From: Paracamarosporium sp. OC-R06-R3
Taxonomy: Eukaryota; Ascomycota; Dothideomycetes; Pleosporales; Didymosphaeriaceae
NCBI GenBank assembly: GCA_019828545.1
Contig: JACVRA010000179.1
Location: 1 to 64,000, forward strand
Length of the DNA: 64,000 nucleotides
Reading direction: 5' to 3'
The translations under genes were made by a program, and so were the position numbers. The notes beneath the pieces are model-generated. The model saw only the letters and a list, made by a program, of their open reading frames with translations. It ran no database searches and was not told the DNA's origin. Shown here piece after piece: positions 23,257 to 35,640 of this stretch (positions within the stretch are counted from its first letter, which is position 1; each line of letters opens with the position of its first letter).

Positions 23257-24219
23257 GGTGTTGCGATTTCGATAGTATAGGTGGTATGGTAAAAGTTGAG
23301 TGGGTGCGCGCTTAAAACTTTTGGAAACAGGTGCGAAGGCAAGTGTTTGGTGCCAAGATATGTTCGTTTGTGGTACCGATAGAGGCCGATGCAATAAATC
23401 GAATATTTTAGGCAGGACCCGGTGCCAAGCACTCCGGTCCATGGTTTGGGTTGCTGATGACGACTAAGTGAGATGAATGTCAATGTCATCTGTGTAGCAT
23501 CATTGTTTCACAACATGTAAATGTCCGCTTATGAATATGATGGCAAATGTGTTCAGTGAGTTGTTCCATTTAGCATAATACCATTGATCTCGCTCGAGGA
23601 TGATTTTAGTTGGATGTCAAATCTCATCATCCTCGTGCTACCATAAACGCATTGTCGTAGATCGGTACTATGAAGAACCATAATACACGAACGTAAATGG
23701 GTTCCTTATAAGGAAAGATATCTTAAAGAGCAAGCTCTAGTGTTGCAGGGCAGTTAGTGAACAAAAGAAATACCAAATTGTTTGACACGAGTTTTGCTCG
23801 TTCTATGAGTGGTTGCGGTATGATGGAAATGTTTCGGGTCGGTTTTGACGAAGTGGTAGCTCTGATTCTGCGAGCAATCGATGGCCCAGAGAGTGACAGC
23901 TGGGCAGCATTGAATGATTCCGCAGAATGGTGAAATCCTGTACATTCGCTCACACGGTAGGTGATTCTCTCGATGAGCGGGGCTGAAGTGAAAAAATCAT
24001 CCGATCAACATGAACATGTCGCCAGCATGCACAATGTTGGGCAACCCATATCAAGCACCAATTCTTTCCCACTGTTCCTCGCACAGCGTGGCTCAAGCAA
24101 ACCCCTCCCACAATGTGCTATGTGAACCTGCAGCATGAACGCTTCTTTCTTTATTGCGTTCACACCTGCACCTATCAACCCACCACTCGAAATCTACTAC
24201 AAAACACAACCTCTCAACT
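23257..24219. other. Divergent intergenic region
   Basis: Just under 1 kb between two divergent genes. The minus-strand frame extends upstream of 23256 to 23442, but the ATG at 23256 is preferred. Nothing else is supportable. Confidence 0.5.
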
Positions 24220-24705
24220 ATGATCGGAGCCTTCTTTCGCATGGTGCATACCGCCATCATCATCGTCTTTCTCGTCACCATCTTCATCCACAAGCCGACC
24301 TTCGAAGTGGTCCATCAAACAATGTTCTACGTGCATATCGCTGTGCGTGCGGTGTTCCTCTACATGCGTGCCATGTTTGCAAACGACTATTCCACTGACC
24401 TAGCCACATGGGTGATGACATACCTTCACAAGATCCTCACCATCCTCGCGCCTGTCCTTCGGCCTGTCCTTCGGCCTATCTTGCCCTGGGTAATCCTCTT
24501 CACCGCCGAGATCGTGCGCTTCAGCCCGCGGTTCTCATGTCATGTGTACCGTGGGGTGGTGGAAGAGGCAGGAAATTACGTGGTGGATGTCGTTATGGGG
24601 GATGATTATAGGGAGTTGAAGGAGCTGTGGAAGATTACAGGGAAAGAGCTTGCAGGGTTCTGCGAGACGGAGGCGAAAAATGGGGGCGGATTGAAGTTTT
24701 GGTAG
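24220..24705 (+). CDS. Small unrecognised membrane-associated protein
   Basis: Single-exon frame of 161 aa starting MIGAFFRM. Three hydrophobic stretches are visible: TAIIIVFLVTIFIH (residues about 11-24), a VRAVFLYMRAMF helix, and ILTILAPVLRPVLRPILPWVILF, which contains a short internal duplication (PVLRPVLRPIL). The C-terminal 55 residues are soluble and charged (DDYRELKELWKITGKEL). I recognise no family. The protein is probably lineage-specific; codon use and helix periodicity suggest it is real, but there is no homology support. The start at the internal ATG is preferred over the upstream non-ATG extension. Confidence 0.5.
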   Translation: MIGAFFRMVHTAIIIVFLVTIFIHKPTFEVVHQTMFYVHIAVRAVFLYMRAMFANDYSTDLATWVMTYLHKILTILAPVLRPVLRPILPWVILFTAEIVRFSPRFSCHVYRGVVEEAGNYVVDVVMGDDYRELKELWKITGKELAGFCETEAKNGGGLKFW

Positions 24706-27536
24706 ATGGTGGAGAATGTATTGTTTTAGGACATGGCTGGTATGGTGTCTCGGATTGGTGAATGCTTGGTTCATGGAACGATAGTGGATGATGGATATGG
24801 TATACGGGATGCAGGTATTCAAGATTGCGGCATAGACGACGACTGCGTGGTGCATGAATCAACTTCTGATAATTCGGAACGTCAGGAAGTAGCACATGGC
24901 GTATTGAATATGGAATATACAAGTTTCAGTCAGTAAAATCGATCAAGACAGATTGTGGGTGGCAAACCTGTGTCTTTGTTTCCATTGAGGACCGGACGTG
25001 CGCCGTAACATATGCAGTTACCCAAGGCGGTGCAGAGCGATTCGAGATAGCCGCGATGCACTACAATAATTATTTGTGGCGTCCAAAGATCTCGCGCTCC
25101 TAGCAGGCTGTGGTACAGCTGGGGGATATTGTGCCTTACCGTGGGCTCTTGGCGGCTACCCTCAATGACGACACTGGTCGCACCTTCCGTTCAGAGCATG
25201 TGCACTTGTTCCTCTGTTATACTCCTTTGGACTCTTTGAATAGTCCTGACAACCCAACATCTACTTACCTCCGCCTTAACTTATTGATTTGCCATCAAAC
25301 AGTCCACTCCAACATTCGTGATAGTGGTGAAGACGTCCCATTCAAAATGCGCGTGGCACTTACGAGCATCAGATCCCAACGAGCATAGCCTCCTACTCTA
25401 GCAGTGTACAGGTCGCTATTATTGCAACAAGATTCGTTTAGAGGTATTTGCGGACACTTATGGCCCCCGATAGCAAGACGATTCAGCCTAGCGCAGCCCG
25501 GGAGCATGGTCATCGCCCCCAATATGACCGAGTCGTATAACAGAGATTTAAGAGATCGAGAAGCACGGAGACATCATCTATCGTTCTGTCCTCTCTACAC
25601 ACAAAACGGGACAGTCGAAGCGCGAAAGATACGTATCACCGTGCGCCAAGCTTGGTAGCCTAGAGCAAGATTACTTCCACGAGACGGATCGATATTCCCG
25701 AACCGTGCTATCGAGCGGTGCCACGTCGACCAGTGCCTTAACCATATCGAGAAGACAGAAATTCCCCATCCGGTGCTTGTATGCTCCAGTTGTTGGAGCG
25801 TGGGTCGATGGAAGCAGAGCGCGAGGCTGACAATTTGCATTTGCCATGACGTAACGTTGTCCTCGCCTAGAGGCTGGATCGTGACTGGATGATGCAACGT
25901 CGCAATCTAGCCTTTTCTCCACTCACCGCCCCTCTACCCAACGCTGCCTCCAGCCTCGCCGGCTTTTCCACGTTACCTGCACGTTGCTGCGCGTACGTTT
26001 TGTCCTGCATGAACTGCATATTTGGTTCCACGAGCGGTCTGCATGCACGTCCTCGTAACTTGCCTCGCTCCCCGAACCGCTCGATAATATCGCAATTGCT
26101 AAGCATCCAAGGACCCACGCGCCTTTTCGAGACATACAAGCAGATGTGCGGTCTAAGCGGCGCACCCTACATCGACGACGGTGAGCTGTGGAGCTCAAGG
26201 GCCATCCTACGGAGTGTCATAGGGCTGAGTACTAAGGCTTAGAACCTTGTGATCCCACGCGCAACGGGTCAGCGCTGCGTTACGTCCTTGAGTCAGTTCG
26301 CAGATCGAATCGGACACGTTCGCTGGCGTGGTGGTCAGCTCAAATGCTTCGTACCCACGCGCATCCTAACCGATGATGTCGACTCATGCAGGGACGAAAT
26401 CGGCTCAGACCGTTTTCCTAGAGACCCGACTGTAGGGGACGGGTGAGACTTTTTCCAATTACAGAACAAAGTATACGCCAAGGCGATCGGTTTCGTCGCC
26501 TTGAGGGAGTTCCACTGCTCTCGCTACCAACGATATCACAGAGTCGTGCGATCGATGTCAGATTTGAGGCAGCCACACTGCAAGATTTTGCACTCATCGA
26601 CCTCTTCCATGTTCGAGAACAGCCTTTGTTATGCCTTACCGCATGTGATGACGGCGCACTGTCAACCCAAACTTTTACTGCGTCATTCTTGATCCACAGC
26701 GCTTCCCTTAATTCGGTGGGCAAATGCCTTGTAGACAAACTTGATGCAAGCGCGACGATGCAATTTGATCTTCGTAAAACCGTCTGGAAGTCCTCCAAAC
26801 ATGAATATCCAGCCCTCTCTCACGGTGGGGTAGTACGAGGATCACAGGAGTGTCTCGTTGCATTCGAGCGTTTCCATCAAATCACTGCATTGCAGTCGTG
26901 CTTTGCTGCACTCCTTCGATCTGCATCAGGAAATTTCTTCACCTCCATCACCTCCAATGATCGTTCAACTGTCACTACACGAAAGCAACAGAAGTCGGTC
27001 AGGCTGTCAGTTGGCTCAACCAGATGGGGTTTAGCTCACCGCCCCCAGCCCACGCCCATATGGAGCCCAGCGAACGGGCGCTCCGCCCGTGGCTCGGCTA
27101 CCCTCTGCCGCTGAACGCTACTGGCACGACTCACTCCTATTGATGGACATGCAGCAGCGTACAGCTGGCATGGTTCGGTGCCTTGTCTGCCTGTCCGCCT
27201 TTTTGGAATGTGCCTGCTAGCGTTGCATGCCCGTTTAACGGGTCCCAGCCACTGTTGGATGCTGATTTGCTGCGAATCAATCTGGGCGGAGATTTTGGCG
27301 GCAGAACCGAGGAGGACCCCCGTGTCTGACCGCCCCACTTAACTCTCACAGGGAGCGGGCTGTTGCTGAAAATACACCACTCGAAAGTCTGAGCTCGTGC
27401 CGTCACTGCTGCGGCTGAGTGCCTTCATCGCAACGTGCAACCATTTATTAACATGCTTTGAGCCCCCAATGGACGCCATCCGATCTCCACCATCTTCTCT
27501 ACCCCTAGGCACTTTTAGCCGGGCGGAAGACTAACC
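24706..27536. other. Gene-poor stretch, possible decayed sequence
   Basis: About 2.8 kb without an intact gene. Frames of 90-220 codons exist on both strands, but the longest (plus, 26443-27114) starts with GTG and has no domain. On the minus strand, 26798-26418 resembles a degraded HET-like segment (annotated separately). The last 300 bp form the calpain gene promoter. Confidence 0.45.
26418..26798 (-). pseudogene. Possible HET-domain fragment (weak)
   Basis: On the minus strand a frame reads HLPTELREAL, then VWVDSAPSS, and later CSVAASNLTS. The order and rough spacing recall the HET incompatibility domain pattern (LP-T-LRDA, LWIDALCI, then TIAAS), with the key cysteine/isoleucine part altered. 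The frame has no proper start and the flanks do not continue as a HET protein. This is pattern resemblance only and may be chance. Confidence 0.22.
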
Positions 27537-30500
27537 ATGATGGACTCGCAGATTTCGCACATCGACATGGTAAACATCACCAGACCTCAATCCAAAGCTC
27601 CCAGCATGGCCAACGAAGCCCCGGTTGTGCCCCGGCCCCGGCTCCGAGTAAAGAAACAGCCGCCCCAGAAAAGCATCGATCAATTTTGGGACAAGTTCAC
27701 GACCAAACATCCGGGCAAAGTATTTACTGTCTTGCCGGACAACCTCTATGCGAAGCGCGCCGCAGCGTATGCGCCTCGAGGTTCCATTCCCGGCCAGAAT
27801 GCGCTTGCATCGTACCAGGAAGCAGCTGATGCCTGCATGAAGAAGGTATCCAAGATTGTGAAAGAGTGTCGTCGACTCAACCAGAAGTACCGCGATCCAC
27901 ACTTCGACATCGAAGCCGACTTCAAGCGATCACAACAATTCCCAGACATACCACCGGATTGTCTGGCAGCGCTGACCGAGGATACGACCACTTTTCAGCC
28001 CATGTCTGTCAAGAGAATTGAGGTACGACACTTGTTCGAGAGCTGCGCCGCAAGTGCCCCGCTAATGGCTTCTGTGTACTACAGGACATTTTCGACCGAC
28101 CACAGTTTTTTATCGAGGGCGCGACCGCAAACGATGTTAGACAAGGAAACGATGGCGATTGTTGGTTCATGTCAGCGTTGGCTACTATAAGTAATAAAGA
28201 GGAATTGATCCAGAGGGTCTGCGTTGCGCGCGACGAGCAAGTTGGTGTATACGGATTCGTGTTCCACAGAGGTAGGCACCCGAGGGCTGCGCGAGCTGAA
28301 CAGCGCGCTGACGTCGCACAGATGGAGAGTGGATCTCCGAAGTCATCGACGATAAGCTTTACCTGATCAAGGAAGACTTCGATGAAGCCACGCTTGGCCG
28401 ACACCAATGGCTGGAACTGCAGAACCGGAAAAGCCCGGAGGACGAATATCGCACAGTTATGCAGACAGGTTCCCGAGCCTTGTACTTCGCACAGTGTAGC
28501 GATCCCAATGAGACGTGGCTGCCGCTCCTCGAAAAAGCATACGCTAAGGCGCACGGTGACTATTCCGCCATCGATGGAGGCTTTGTGGGCGAGGGCATTG
28601 AGGACCTTACCGGAGGTGTTACCTCGGAAGTGTTCGCCACGGACATTCTCGACAAAGAGAAGTTCTGGCGCGAAGAGTTGCTTAACGTCAACAAGACGTT
28701 CCTCTTCGGATGCGGCCAAATGGGCGGCATATATGGCCAAAGAAAAGGTATCCAAGAGAAGCATGCATACTCCATAATGGAGGCCCGCGAGATCGACGGA
28801 CAACGGCTCCTCAAGCTTCGCAACCCTTGGGGCCGGACCGAGTGGACTGGACGCTGGAGCGATGGTTCCGAAGAATGGACGCCTGAGTGGATGCAGAAGC
28901 TCGACCACAAGTTTGGCGACGACGGTGTCTTTTGGATCTCTTACCAAGACCTCCTGCGGCACTATCAGCATTTCGATCGAACACGACTCTTTGGGCCAGA
29001 GTGGACTGTTTCGCAGCAATGGACTAGCGTCAACGTTCCCTGGTCGGTCGATTATCTGGACACGAAGTTCAAAGTTCATCTCTCAAAGCCTAGTCCTGTT
29101 GTCATCGTGCTTAGCCAATTGGACGATCGGTACTTCGAAGGTCTTCAAGGCCAGTACGAGTTCAACTTGCAGTTCCGTCTTCACAAAGACGACGAAGAGG
29201 ACTACATTGTGCGTAGCAACACAGCTTATTTCATGAAACGATCTGTCTCGATGGAGTTGGATCTCGAAGCGGGTAATTACACTGTACTGTTGAAGGTCAA
29301 GGCTACAAGACTTGATAATCCGACACCCGAGGAGATTGTTCGCTTCAATTGCAACAAGCGACGTGAGAAACTTCTCTCCATCGGCCTTTCATACGATCTT
29401 GCACATGCTAAGGGACATTTCCGAGAGCAAGAAAAGGACAAGCTCATCCGTGAACGTGAGCAGAAGATTGAACGCAAGAAAGCGCAGATGAAACAGTCCT
29501 ACGAGCAGCGCCAGAAGCTTCGCAGAAAGGCTAAATTGCGGCAGCAGAAGAAGGCTGCGAAGCAATCACACAAGAAACCGAAAGCTAGCGAGCTCAAAGA
29601 AGTTGAGAAGAAGCTCGAAGACCTCGCTGGACTGGGTATCAACGTTGACGATGAAACCCGTATTTCTGAAGCTGAACCAGAGATCAAACCAATGCACCAG
29701 AACGTCACGCGCCATACACGAGCTGCTAGCGCTGGCGGTGTTGATATGGCCCGTAAGCGTTCCTCGAGTCCTAGCGGCGGATATGGCGGTCGAGGCGGAT
29801 ATAACCGCGGTCGCGACGGGTATAATGCGGCTCTTCCCGGAGCTCTGCAAGGTCGCGGAGGCTGTAAGTTTAGTTATTAAACATGCCTATCCTTCGACGA
29901 GTGAATGTACTGACCCATCTCTAGACAATCAAGGATCGAGCATGGCTGAGGCTTTAGCACAATCTACGCAGACTGTTTCGAGCCAGCGGTCATCAAGCCC
30001 TAGTCGTGGCTACGGCGGCCGTGGCGGATACAACCAAAATGCAGGGTTTGAGGGTAGAGGTGGTTACAACCAGAACGCTGCTGGCTTTGAAGGCCGCGGT
30101 GGCTACAATGCCGAAGCGTATCAGGGCCGTGATGGCTACAATGGCCGTGACGGTTATAATGGTCGAGATGGTTACAACGGCCGTGATGGCTACAACGGCC
30201 GTGATGGGTATAACGGGCGCGACGGCTACAACGGACGTGACGGCTACAACGAGGGGGGTCAGACTGAATCACCAGTTCCCACTCCTATGACAGAAGAATT
30301 CCAGCCTGGAACACCATCACAGCGGCCCTATAGCCCTCGCCTCGATCGTCGTCCCACTCAACCTTCTCCCGCCGCGTCGCGCCGAGCAACTCTCTCACCC
30401 ATTCCCGGCATCCGTCCTGGAATCTCAGTTCCCCGCAGCCGAGGCGCAAGCATTGTCTCCCATCGCGCCCGCCACGGTGTATACTCACCGTCCGAGATGT

Positions 30501-30952
30501 CTGACTATTCATCCTGGGACTCTGAGCTGGATGGTCCTGACTCGTGCGATTCCGATCTCGACCCCTCCGATAACGAAGAGCTTCCGCGCTTCTACGAGCA
30601 AACTCGCTACCGGAGCAGGTACGTATACGAGGAGGAAGAAGACGAGTTCGAGCGCGACCCCTGGAACGCTGTGTGCGTGCTCGGACTGCGCGTGTTCTCC
30701 CAGGATACCGAGGTCACCATCGAAGTCCACAATGGCGAGGGCGAGCGCAAGAAAAGCGATGGCGATGATCGCTCTTCGATCATCAGCGTGCCGCGCAAGG
30801 AGAAGGAGCTCGATGTTGACGACAGCGCAGCGGACGCCACTAGCCCGTTGAGAACGAGAGGAACCCTGGATTCGGCGCTTGCTCAGAGGGTGCAGCATAT
30901 TGGGAGCGCACCAGCTGGGATGGAGAGGGATCGTCAAGGGACGCTGTCGTAA
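27537..30952 (+). CDS. Calpain-type cysteine protease with repetitive C-terminal tail
   Basis: Four exons: 27537-28022, 28085-28271, 28322-29863 and 29925-30952, all in phase, 1080 aa. The calpain (C2) catalytic core is complete: QGNDGDCWFMSAL with C188, EKHAYSIMEA with H372 and RNPWGRTEW with N392. After the core comes a beta-sandwich-like region (about 430-560) comparable to the calpain C2L/domain III. A basic coiled coil follows (about 560-660, rich in KRREKL and REREQKIERKK). The tail is low-complexity, with SPSRGYGGRGGYN motifs, seven perfect GRDGYN units and an acidic end. Calpains make regulatory cuts in the cytoplasm. No PalB/RIM13-specific MIT domain is visible, so a pH-signalling role is not supported. 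The alternative start three bases downstream (ATGGAC) is equally possible. Confidence 0.92.
30125..30250 (+). repeat. Coding 18-bp minisatellite (7 x GRDGYN)
   Basis: Seven consecutive 18-bp units encode GRDGYN in the last exon of the calpain gene. The units differ only at synonymous third positions (for example GAT/GAC and AAT/AAC), so the peptide repeat is perfect while the DNA repeat is not. Related GRGGYN units precede it. Confidence 0.95.
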
Positions 30953-31440
30953 GGTTTCATCCTTTCCACGTTCACAGAAAGGTCCGATGCTTTTGGTTGT
31001 TTACTGTATGGGTGCTTTAATGTCTATTGGTGAGCGTTTTAGCGAGCAAGGTGTTTAGACTTCTTCACTCGGGTTTGCAGGGACTTTGGGCTAAATTGTT
31101 TAATTGTGTGCATGGTTGGTTGCGTGGGTTTGGGCGGTCGGTTTTGGCGTTTGTGGGCGTTGAGGTTGTCGGTTTTAATACACGTGGGCACCGGGTTGTC
31201 GTAATGCTATATAGACGGTATTGCTAATTATCTTTTACGTTGTAGAGATGAAGATATTACGATACCGTGCTGGAGGCGATGTCTTCCCTGGCTTCGAACG
31301 GAACCCCGCCACACGTTTGAAACCTCAGGCAACAAATCGATGCACGCCCGGGCCCAAGTGCATGCTGCGGGGAAACGAGATACAGCATCTCCTTTCCTTC
31401 TCCTTGCACTGAATTGGCCTTCTGTCTAGCACTTAAAGTC
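30953..31440. other. Intergenic region
   Basis: About 490 bp holding the 3' end of the calpain gene and the promoter of the next gene. The 60-66-codon frames here lack support. Confidence 0.5.
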
Positions 31441-32959
31441 ATGTCTACTACCTCAATCTCACTTCAGCCTCTTTCGCCGCAGTCCACAATACTTCCTCAG
31501 ACCCCACTGTCACAGCCACAATCCGTAGACCCGCTATCGTCGGCCCCACCACACGCACCCTCGTCACGGCCCTCTTCGCCAACGCAGTCCACGGGCGAAC
31601 TATCCTCTGCTCCGCTGCCGCAAAGTCCATCACAGACTTCATCGTCACCATCGGCCGCCGCGGCCCTACCTACAGCCTCGTCATCACCCACCGACACAGC
31701 ACCCGTCGCACCTACAAATGCCGCACCTACAAACGCCAAATTCTGGAAATGGCCCTTCTCAAAGACATGGCAGAACATGGCTGCACTGTTCGGGATGATA
31801 GGAGTGCCGCTCGCGAGTGCTGGACTATACCTAGCTAAGGAAGCTAACGATGTTGGCGCTAAAAGCTATAGCTTGGCTGCGTGGACCGCGCACAAGGAGT
31901 ATTGTGAGTTCCAGAGAACACATGGGGTAAGCTTTTCATAGTTTATGGGTTCAAGTCGCTGACGGTGATGTCTGTTAGAACCAGACGAACTGTACGATTG
32001 AGTACCCGCCGATATTGCGCCGGGTATATAAGAGGTGGAGTGAAGCTGCTGATGATTTGTCGAAAGGAAATAGCGTCAAAGAAGGTGCTAACTACAATAA
32101 TTTGGTGGTCGCTGTGGCCTTTGTCGTTTTCAAGGCATTGGATAAGCTAGTGTGTTGTCTATGCTATCTTCTGTGGCAATCTCTTCGACATTGGCATTCC
32201 TCACTTTATTCGGAAGATCTAAACTTACCAACCTCGAACTCCTCATCTGCAGCTCGTGGCTCTGCTACTGGAACGAACGCCAGTGCATCGGTGCCCATCA
32301 CAATTATTCTCACTCGAGATGGAACAAATCTCGGTTATCGGCATCCTAATGACCCACACAACTTCGAGCTGGACTTCGACTACTACTCCGTCTTCCGTCC
32401 CGGCGACTTCGTTTTCGGCCCCTATGACTTCATTATCCGCCCCGACAACGTCTTTGAAGTGTTTGACGATCTAGTTGATGCCGTTGTCGACATACTTTCG
32501 AAAGATGCATATATCACTCCCGTATCAATTTCAAGATTTGAACACAATCAACTACAGCTGAAATTTGCGGAGTTCCTTTTATTATGCCATCTAGAATTGA
32601 GGCTGTCATCAGTCTTTCGTTCCGAAAAGCGTATCGCGCACTTCATGCAACAAAGAAGTAAACAGATCGCCCAAAAGATACATTACCAATTAAATCAATC
32701 CTGCTTAGGGAAAGAAATTGCGGCAGAGGTTCAAAGGCAGCAGAAGGGATGGGAGGCTATGTGGGAGGATCGCTTGTCGAGGGGACTACAGGACGCTCGG
32801 ATGCAGGAAGCAGGGTATACGGGATACAAGGCCTACTTTTTTTATATGCATCCGCTTCAAAAGGGTCCTAGCCTGCTTGAACAATGGAGGGAGGATTTTA
32901 GGGTACTTGTTTCCCGATTCCGGTTTGCGGAGTGGAATGGAGAAGTTTTACAGTCATGA
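31441..32959 (+). CDS. Unrecognised protein, P/S/T-rich N-terminus, membrane segments
   Basis: Two exons, 31441-31926 and 31979-32959 (52-nt intron), 488 aa. The ATG at 31441 (MSTTSISLQPLSPQ) is preferred over an upstream in-frame start. Residues 1-105 are almost entirely P, S, T, A and Q and likely disordered. A hydrophobic stretch follows (MAALFGMIGVPLASAGLYLA, about 120-140), and a second one after the splice site (VVAVAFVVFKALDKLVCCLCYLLW). The rest is soluble, with acidic and aromatic segments such as FELDFDYYSVFRPGDF. No family is recognised. In general plan it resembles lineage-specific fungal proteins with one or two membrane passes and a large soluble domain. Confidence 0.65.
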
Positions 32960-33834
32960 GATCGTATTGGCACAATTAGTAGGTACTCTATGTAGCAATT
33001 ATGGTTCGGGCTTTCGTTATTTAAGCTTTCTTTCTAGAACTTTCTTAAGTGCCCGCATGGAAAGTGAAGAGGTTAGGATATCTATGGTGTTCACGTGCAC
33101 TTTCAAGATCGTTACTCTCGGCCTAGTCGCGACAAATGCTTGATACAAGTAATACTATCCCGGCTCGCATCGAAAACTTCAGGTACAACGCAGATCATGG
33201 TTTCGATTTCTTGTCGTTCCTGTTAAGACAAGAAACAATCAAATCAGCTCCAGCTAATTTGATTCGTTGTTGTTCGTGAAGTCTCATTTAACTGTTCATT
33301 GATTGGGATCATCAGAGTATCGTTTTAGACCAACAGGTCAAGTTCTAAGCTTATTATCATACCACTATTCCATTGAGACGAGGGTAGCGACACGACGGCG
33401 TCGAAACTTCATAGTCAAGATCGTAACAACAGACTGATATACCGTGGAGATTACATGGCAACATATGCACTTTAGGCTTTTCTGCGGTCGAGGTTAAAGG
33501 CTAAGCTCTTCGAGAGACTACGAATGCATCTTTTGACGAACTGTCAAATCGTCCCACCATGGAAGATTTGAACAATACTCACATGTCCCTGTTGTTAAAA
33601 TATGAAATCGTGTTTCTTTCTTCAAAACATACAAGCTCAGTCTGTTCAAACGGAATGAGATACAAACAATTGTGATAGGAAAGGTTGGATTCGACGATTG
33701 CTCTACAATAACTGTGGACTTTCTTCGAGGCGAGGACTCGAACTATATAGGTATGCTCGTCTCTGACAGTACTTTAATCACTCGGCATTCTGCATTCACT
33801 CCGTGCACCACCTCTACAGTTGAGTAGCCATCAC
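32960..33834. other. Convergent intergenic region
   Basis: AT-rich 3' flanks of two convergent genes. An isolated B-box-like string lies at 33734-33744 (minus) without a tRNA fold. No gene is supported. Confidence 0.5.
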
Positions 33835-34569
33835 TCACTCCACAAGAAACTTGCCTTCAATACTGACTTCCAGGCTCACATCCTCGGGCTGAAAAGCAAA
33901 CTCCTCATCGTTCAACTCATAAGTGTATGTCATGACTGTCTTTTGTCTGTGCAAGCGTGCCCTCGTGCTCTTCGAGTAATGCTGATGCTCTTTGAGCCAC
34001 ACGGCTTTGACTCTACTTTCCAGTTCGGATTCAGGCACGCCCGCGATAGCGACTGCATAATCGTGGGCGCGCTTTTTCAGATCTCTTGCGGCTTTTTGGC
34101 GAGTCTCCGAATGAATAGATAGCTCACTTTCCTCCGTAAGATTCCAGTTGGTCTGCTGGATACTAACGTTCTCGAGGGTAGAAAACTGGGTGGCAAGTTT
34201 TCCCAGCACGGCGAAATCGCTGAATTTGATGGTGTACGCGGCCCTCGCAAAATATGATGTTTCGAATACCGTGGGGCTTAACCTGACGCCATCGTATGCA
34301 TTGCGCTGAGGTGCCGTTTGGCTGTCTGTTTGGAGCGCACTCACGGAGTAATGTGCGATGGCAGCGTTGTTGCGTGCTTCGATGGAGTTATCGCTTGGGC
34401 AAAAAGGCGTGATGATTTCGCGTATAGCTTTTGTGGCTGTTGTAACGAGCACTGAAGCCTCTTTTGCACTGGGAAGCTTTGTGGCTGAGGCTTCTACCGT
34501 GAGGACGGCGCGCTCAGCAGGCCGGTACGTGGTGCCTTTACCAGTCACGTGAATCTCGAGTGGTGCCAT
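33835..34569 (-). CDS. SIMPL (DUF541) domain protein
   Basis: Single exon, 244 aa, starting MAPLEIHVTGKGT. The opening IHVTGKG..Y.PAERAVLTVEASA followed by alternating strands and helices matches the SIMPL/DUF541 fold. Later elements such as NAYDGVRLSPTVFETSYFA and the KRAHDYAVAIAG helix fit the bacterial and fungal members. The role of this family in fungi is unclear; in bacteria, members are linked to periplasmic or oxidative-stress functions. There is no signal peptide, so the product is probably cytosolic. An in-frame upstream extension to 34701 exists, but the ATG at 34569 fits the domain start. Confidence 0.8.
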   Translation of the reverse strand: MAPLEIHVTGKGTTYRPAERAVLTVEASATKLPSAKEASVLVTTATKAIREIITPFCPSDNSIEARNNAAIAHYSVSALQTDSQTAPQRNAYDGVRLSPTVFETSYFARAAYTIKFSDFAVLGKLATQFSTLENVSIQQTNWNLTEESELSIHSETRQKAARDLKKRAHDYAVAIAGVPESELESRVKAVWLKEHQHYSKSTRARLHRQKTVMTYTYELNDEEFAFQPEDVSLEVSIEGKFLVE

Positions 34570-35640
34570 GTCTAAAAATGAGGAAGGATTTTCAAAGGTA
34601 TAGTAGAGTGGCGACGTCGGAAATGGCCGAAGTATTTGTAGAATGTAGGAACATGACGTACGATTGTTACACCCTTGTCTATCACACGCCGCGCTAGTCA
34701 ATCAGACTATCTGTTGTCGGAAGCGAGGCCTGTACAAGGAGCCCCAATTCTAGAAGGAGGATAGTATGAGCGCGTAAATCTCAACGACGCATTACTTTGC
34801 GAGCGGTCCTATGAGAGAATTAGTGCAAGGATGAATTTTGTAGGCACAAGCCCGGTTAGCGCACGAAGATATATATGCTTGGTTTGCTTTCTCTGCCAAT
34901 CTTTTTCTTGTACGTGCAGAGTTAACAATTACTAGCCTAGCTATCGCCTTAGGGGCCTGAGTCTGAATGTTTTCAAAAGCATCCAAGCTCAATTCGAATA
35001 GCTAGCCAGAATACCTCCGTTTCACGTAAGATTAATTCGCTAACTATACTCTGCGTAATGCAGCTTCAAGACTGTTTATACATGATCATGATAGGAAACT
35101 CGAGGTAGTATGCTATGATCAGTGCAGAATCCGAATCATACGATGCCATGTAAACTTTAGTAGAGAGGCACCTCGCGTTGGCTGAATAGACTGTGAAGCT
35201 CCAAGAACAATTAGCGTTATGGAAGACCATCATTTCGCAAAAGGAATCTCGAGTCTGAGATACTCAGGATGAATGCCTCCCTGCTACTACGCCATTCTAC
35301 TACGCCATCTGGCTAGTTTCGTTTCAATATAAACCATCTCCACACTATCCTCAACTACGGTCCTGAACACCCTCTGCTGTCACAGTCAACCACGTACTCC
35401 AGTCAATTCACTTTACATTGACCATTTCACTATACTTCTCGGACTCAGACGTATACTAGGTGGCCTGTGCAACCACGATCTGCCTTGATAAAGACCCAGT
35501 TCTAAAGTTTTCCGAGTCGCTCAAGCAATCGCCTTCATAAACTACAACTCAATACATCAACTCACCACGGCATCTCCAAATACGGTCCACCGAGCCCACA
35601 TCTGCTTGTCCAGTCTATTCTCGATCGTCTAGAATTTGCG
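34570..35640. other. Divergent intergenic region
   Basis: Promoter regions of two divergent genes. No supportable gene was seen. Confidence 0.5.

Noticed and set aside
26443..27114. 223-codon plus-strand frame
   Set aside because: Starts with GTG, no recognisable domain, and overlaps the minus-strand HET-like pattern.
28009..29079. 356-codon minus-strand frame opposite the calpain
   Set aside because: Antisense shadow of a fully supported calpain catalytic core.
33734..33744. B-box-like string suggesting a tRNA on the minus strand
   Set aside because: The T-stem does not pair and no A-box or cloverleaf could be built around it.
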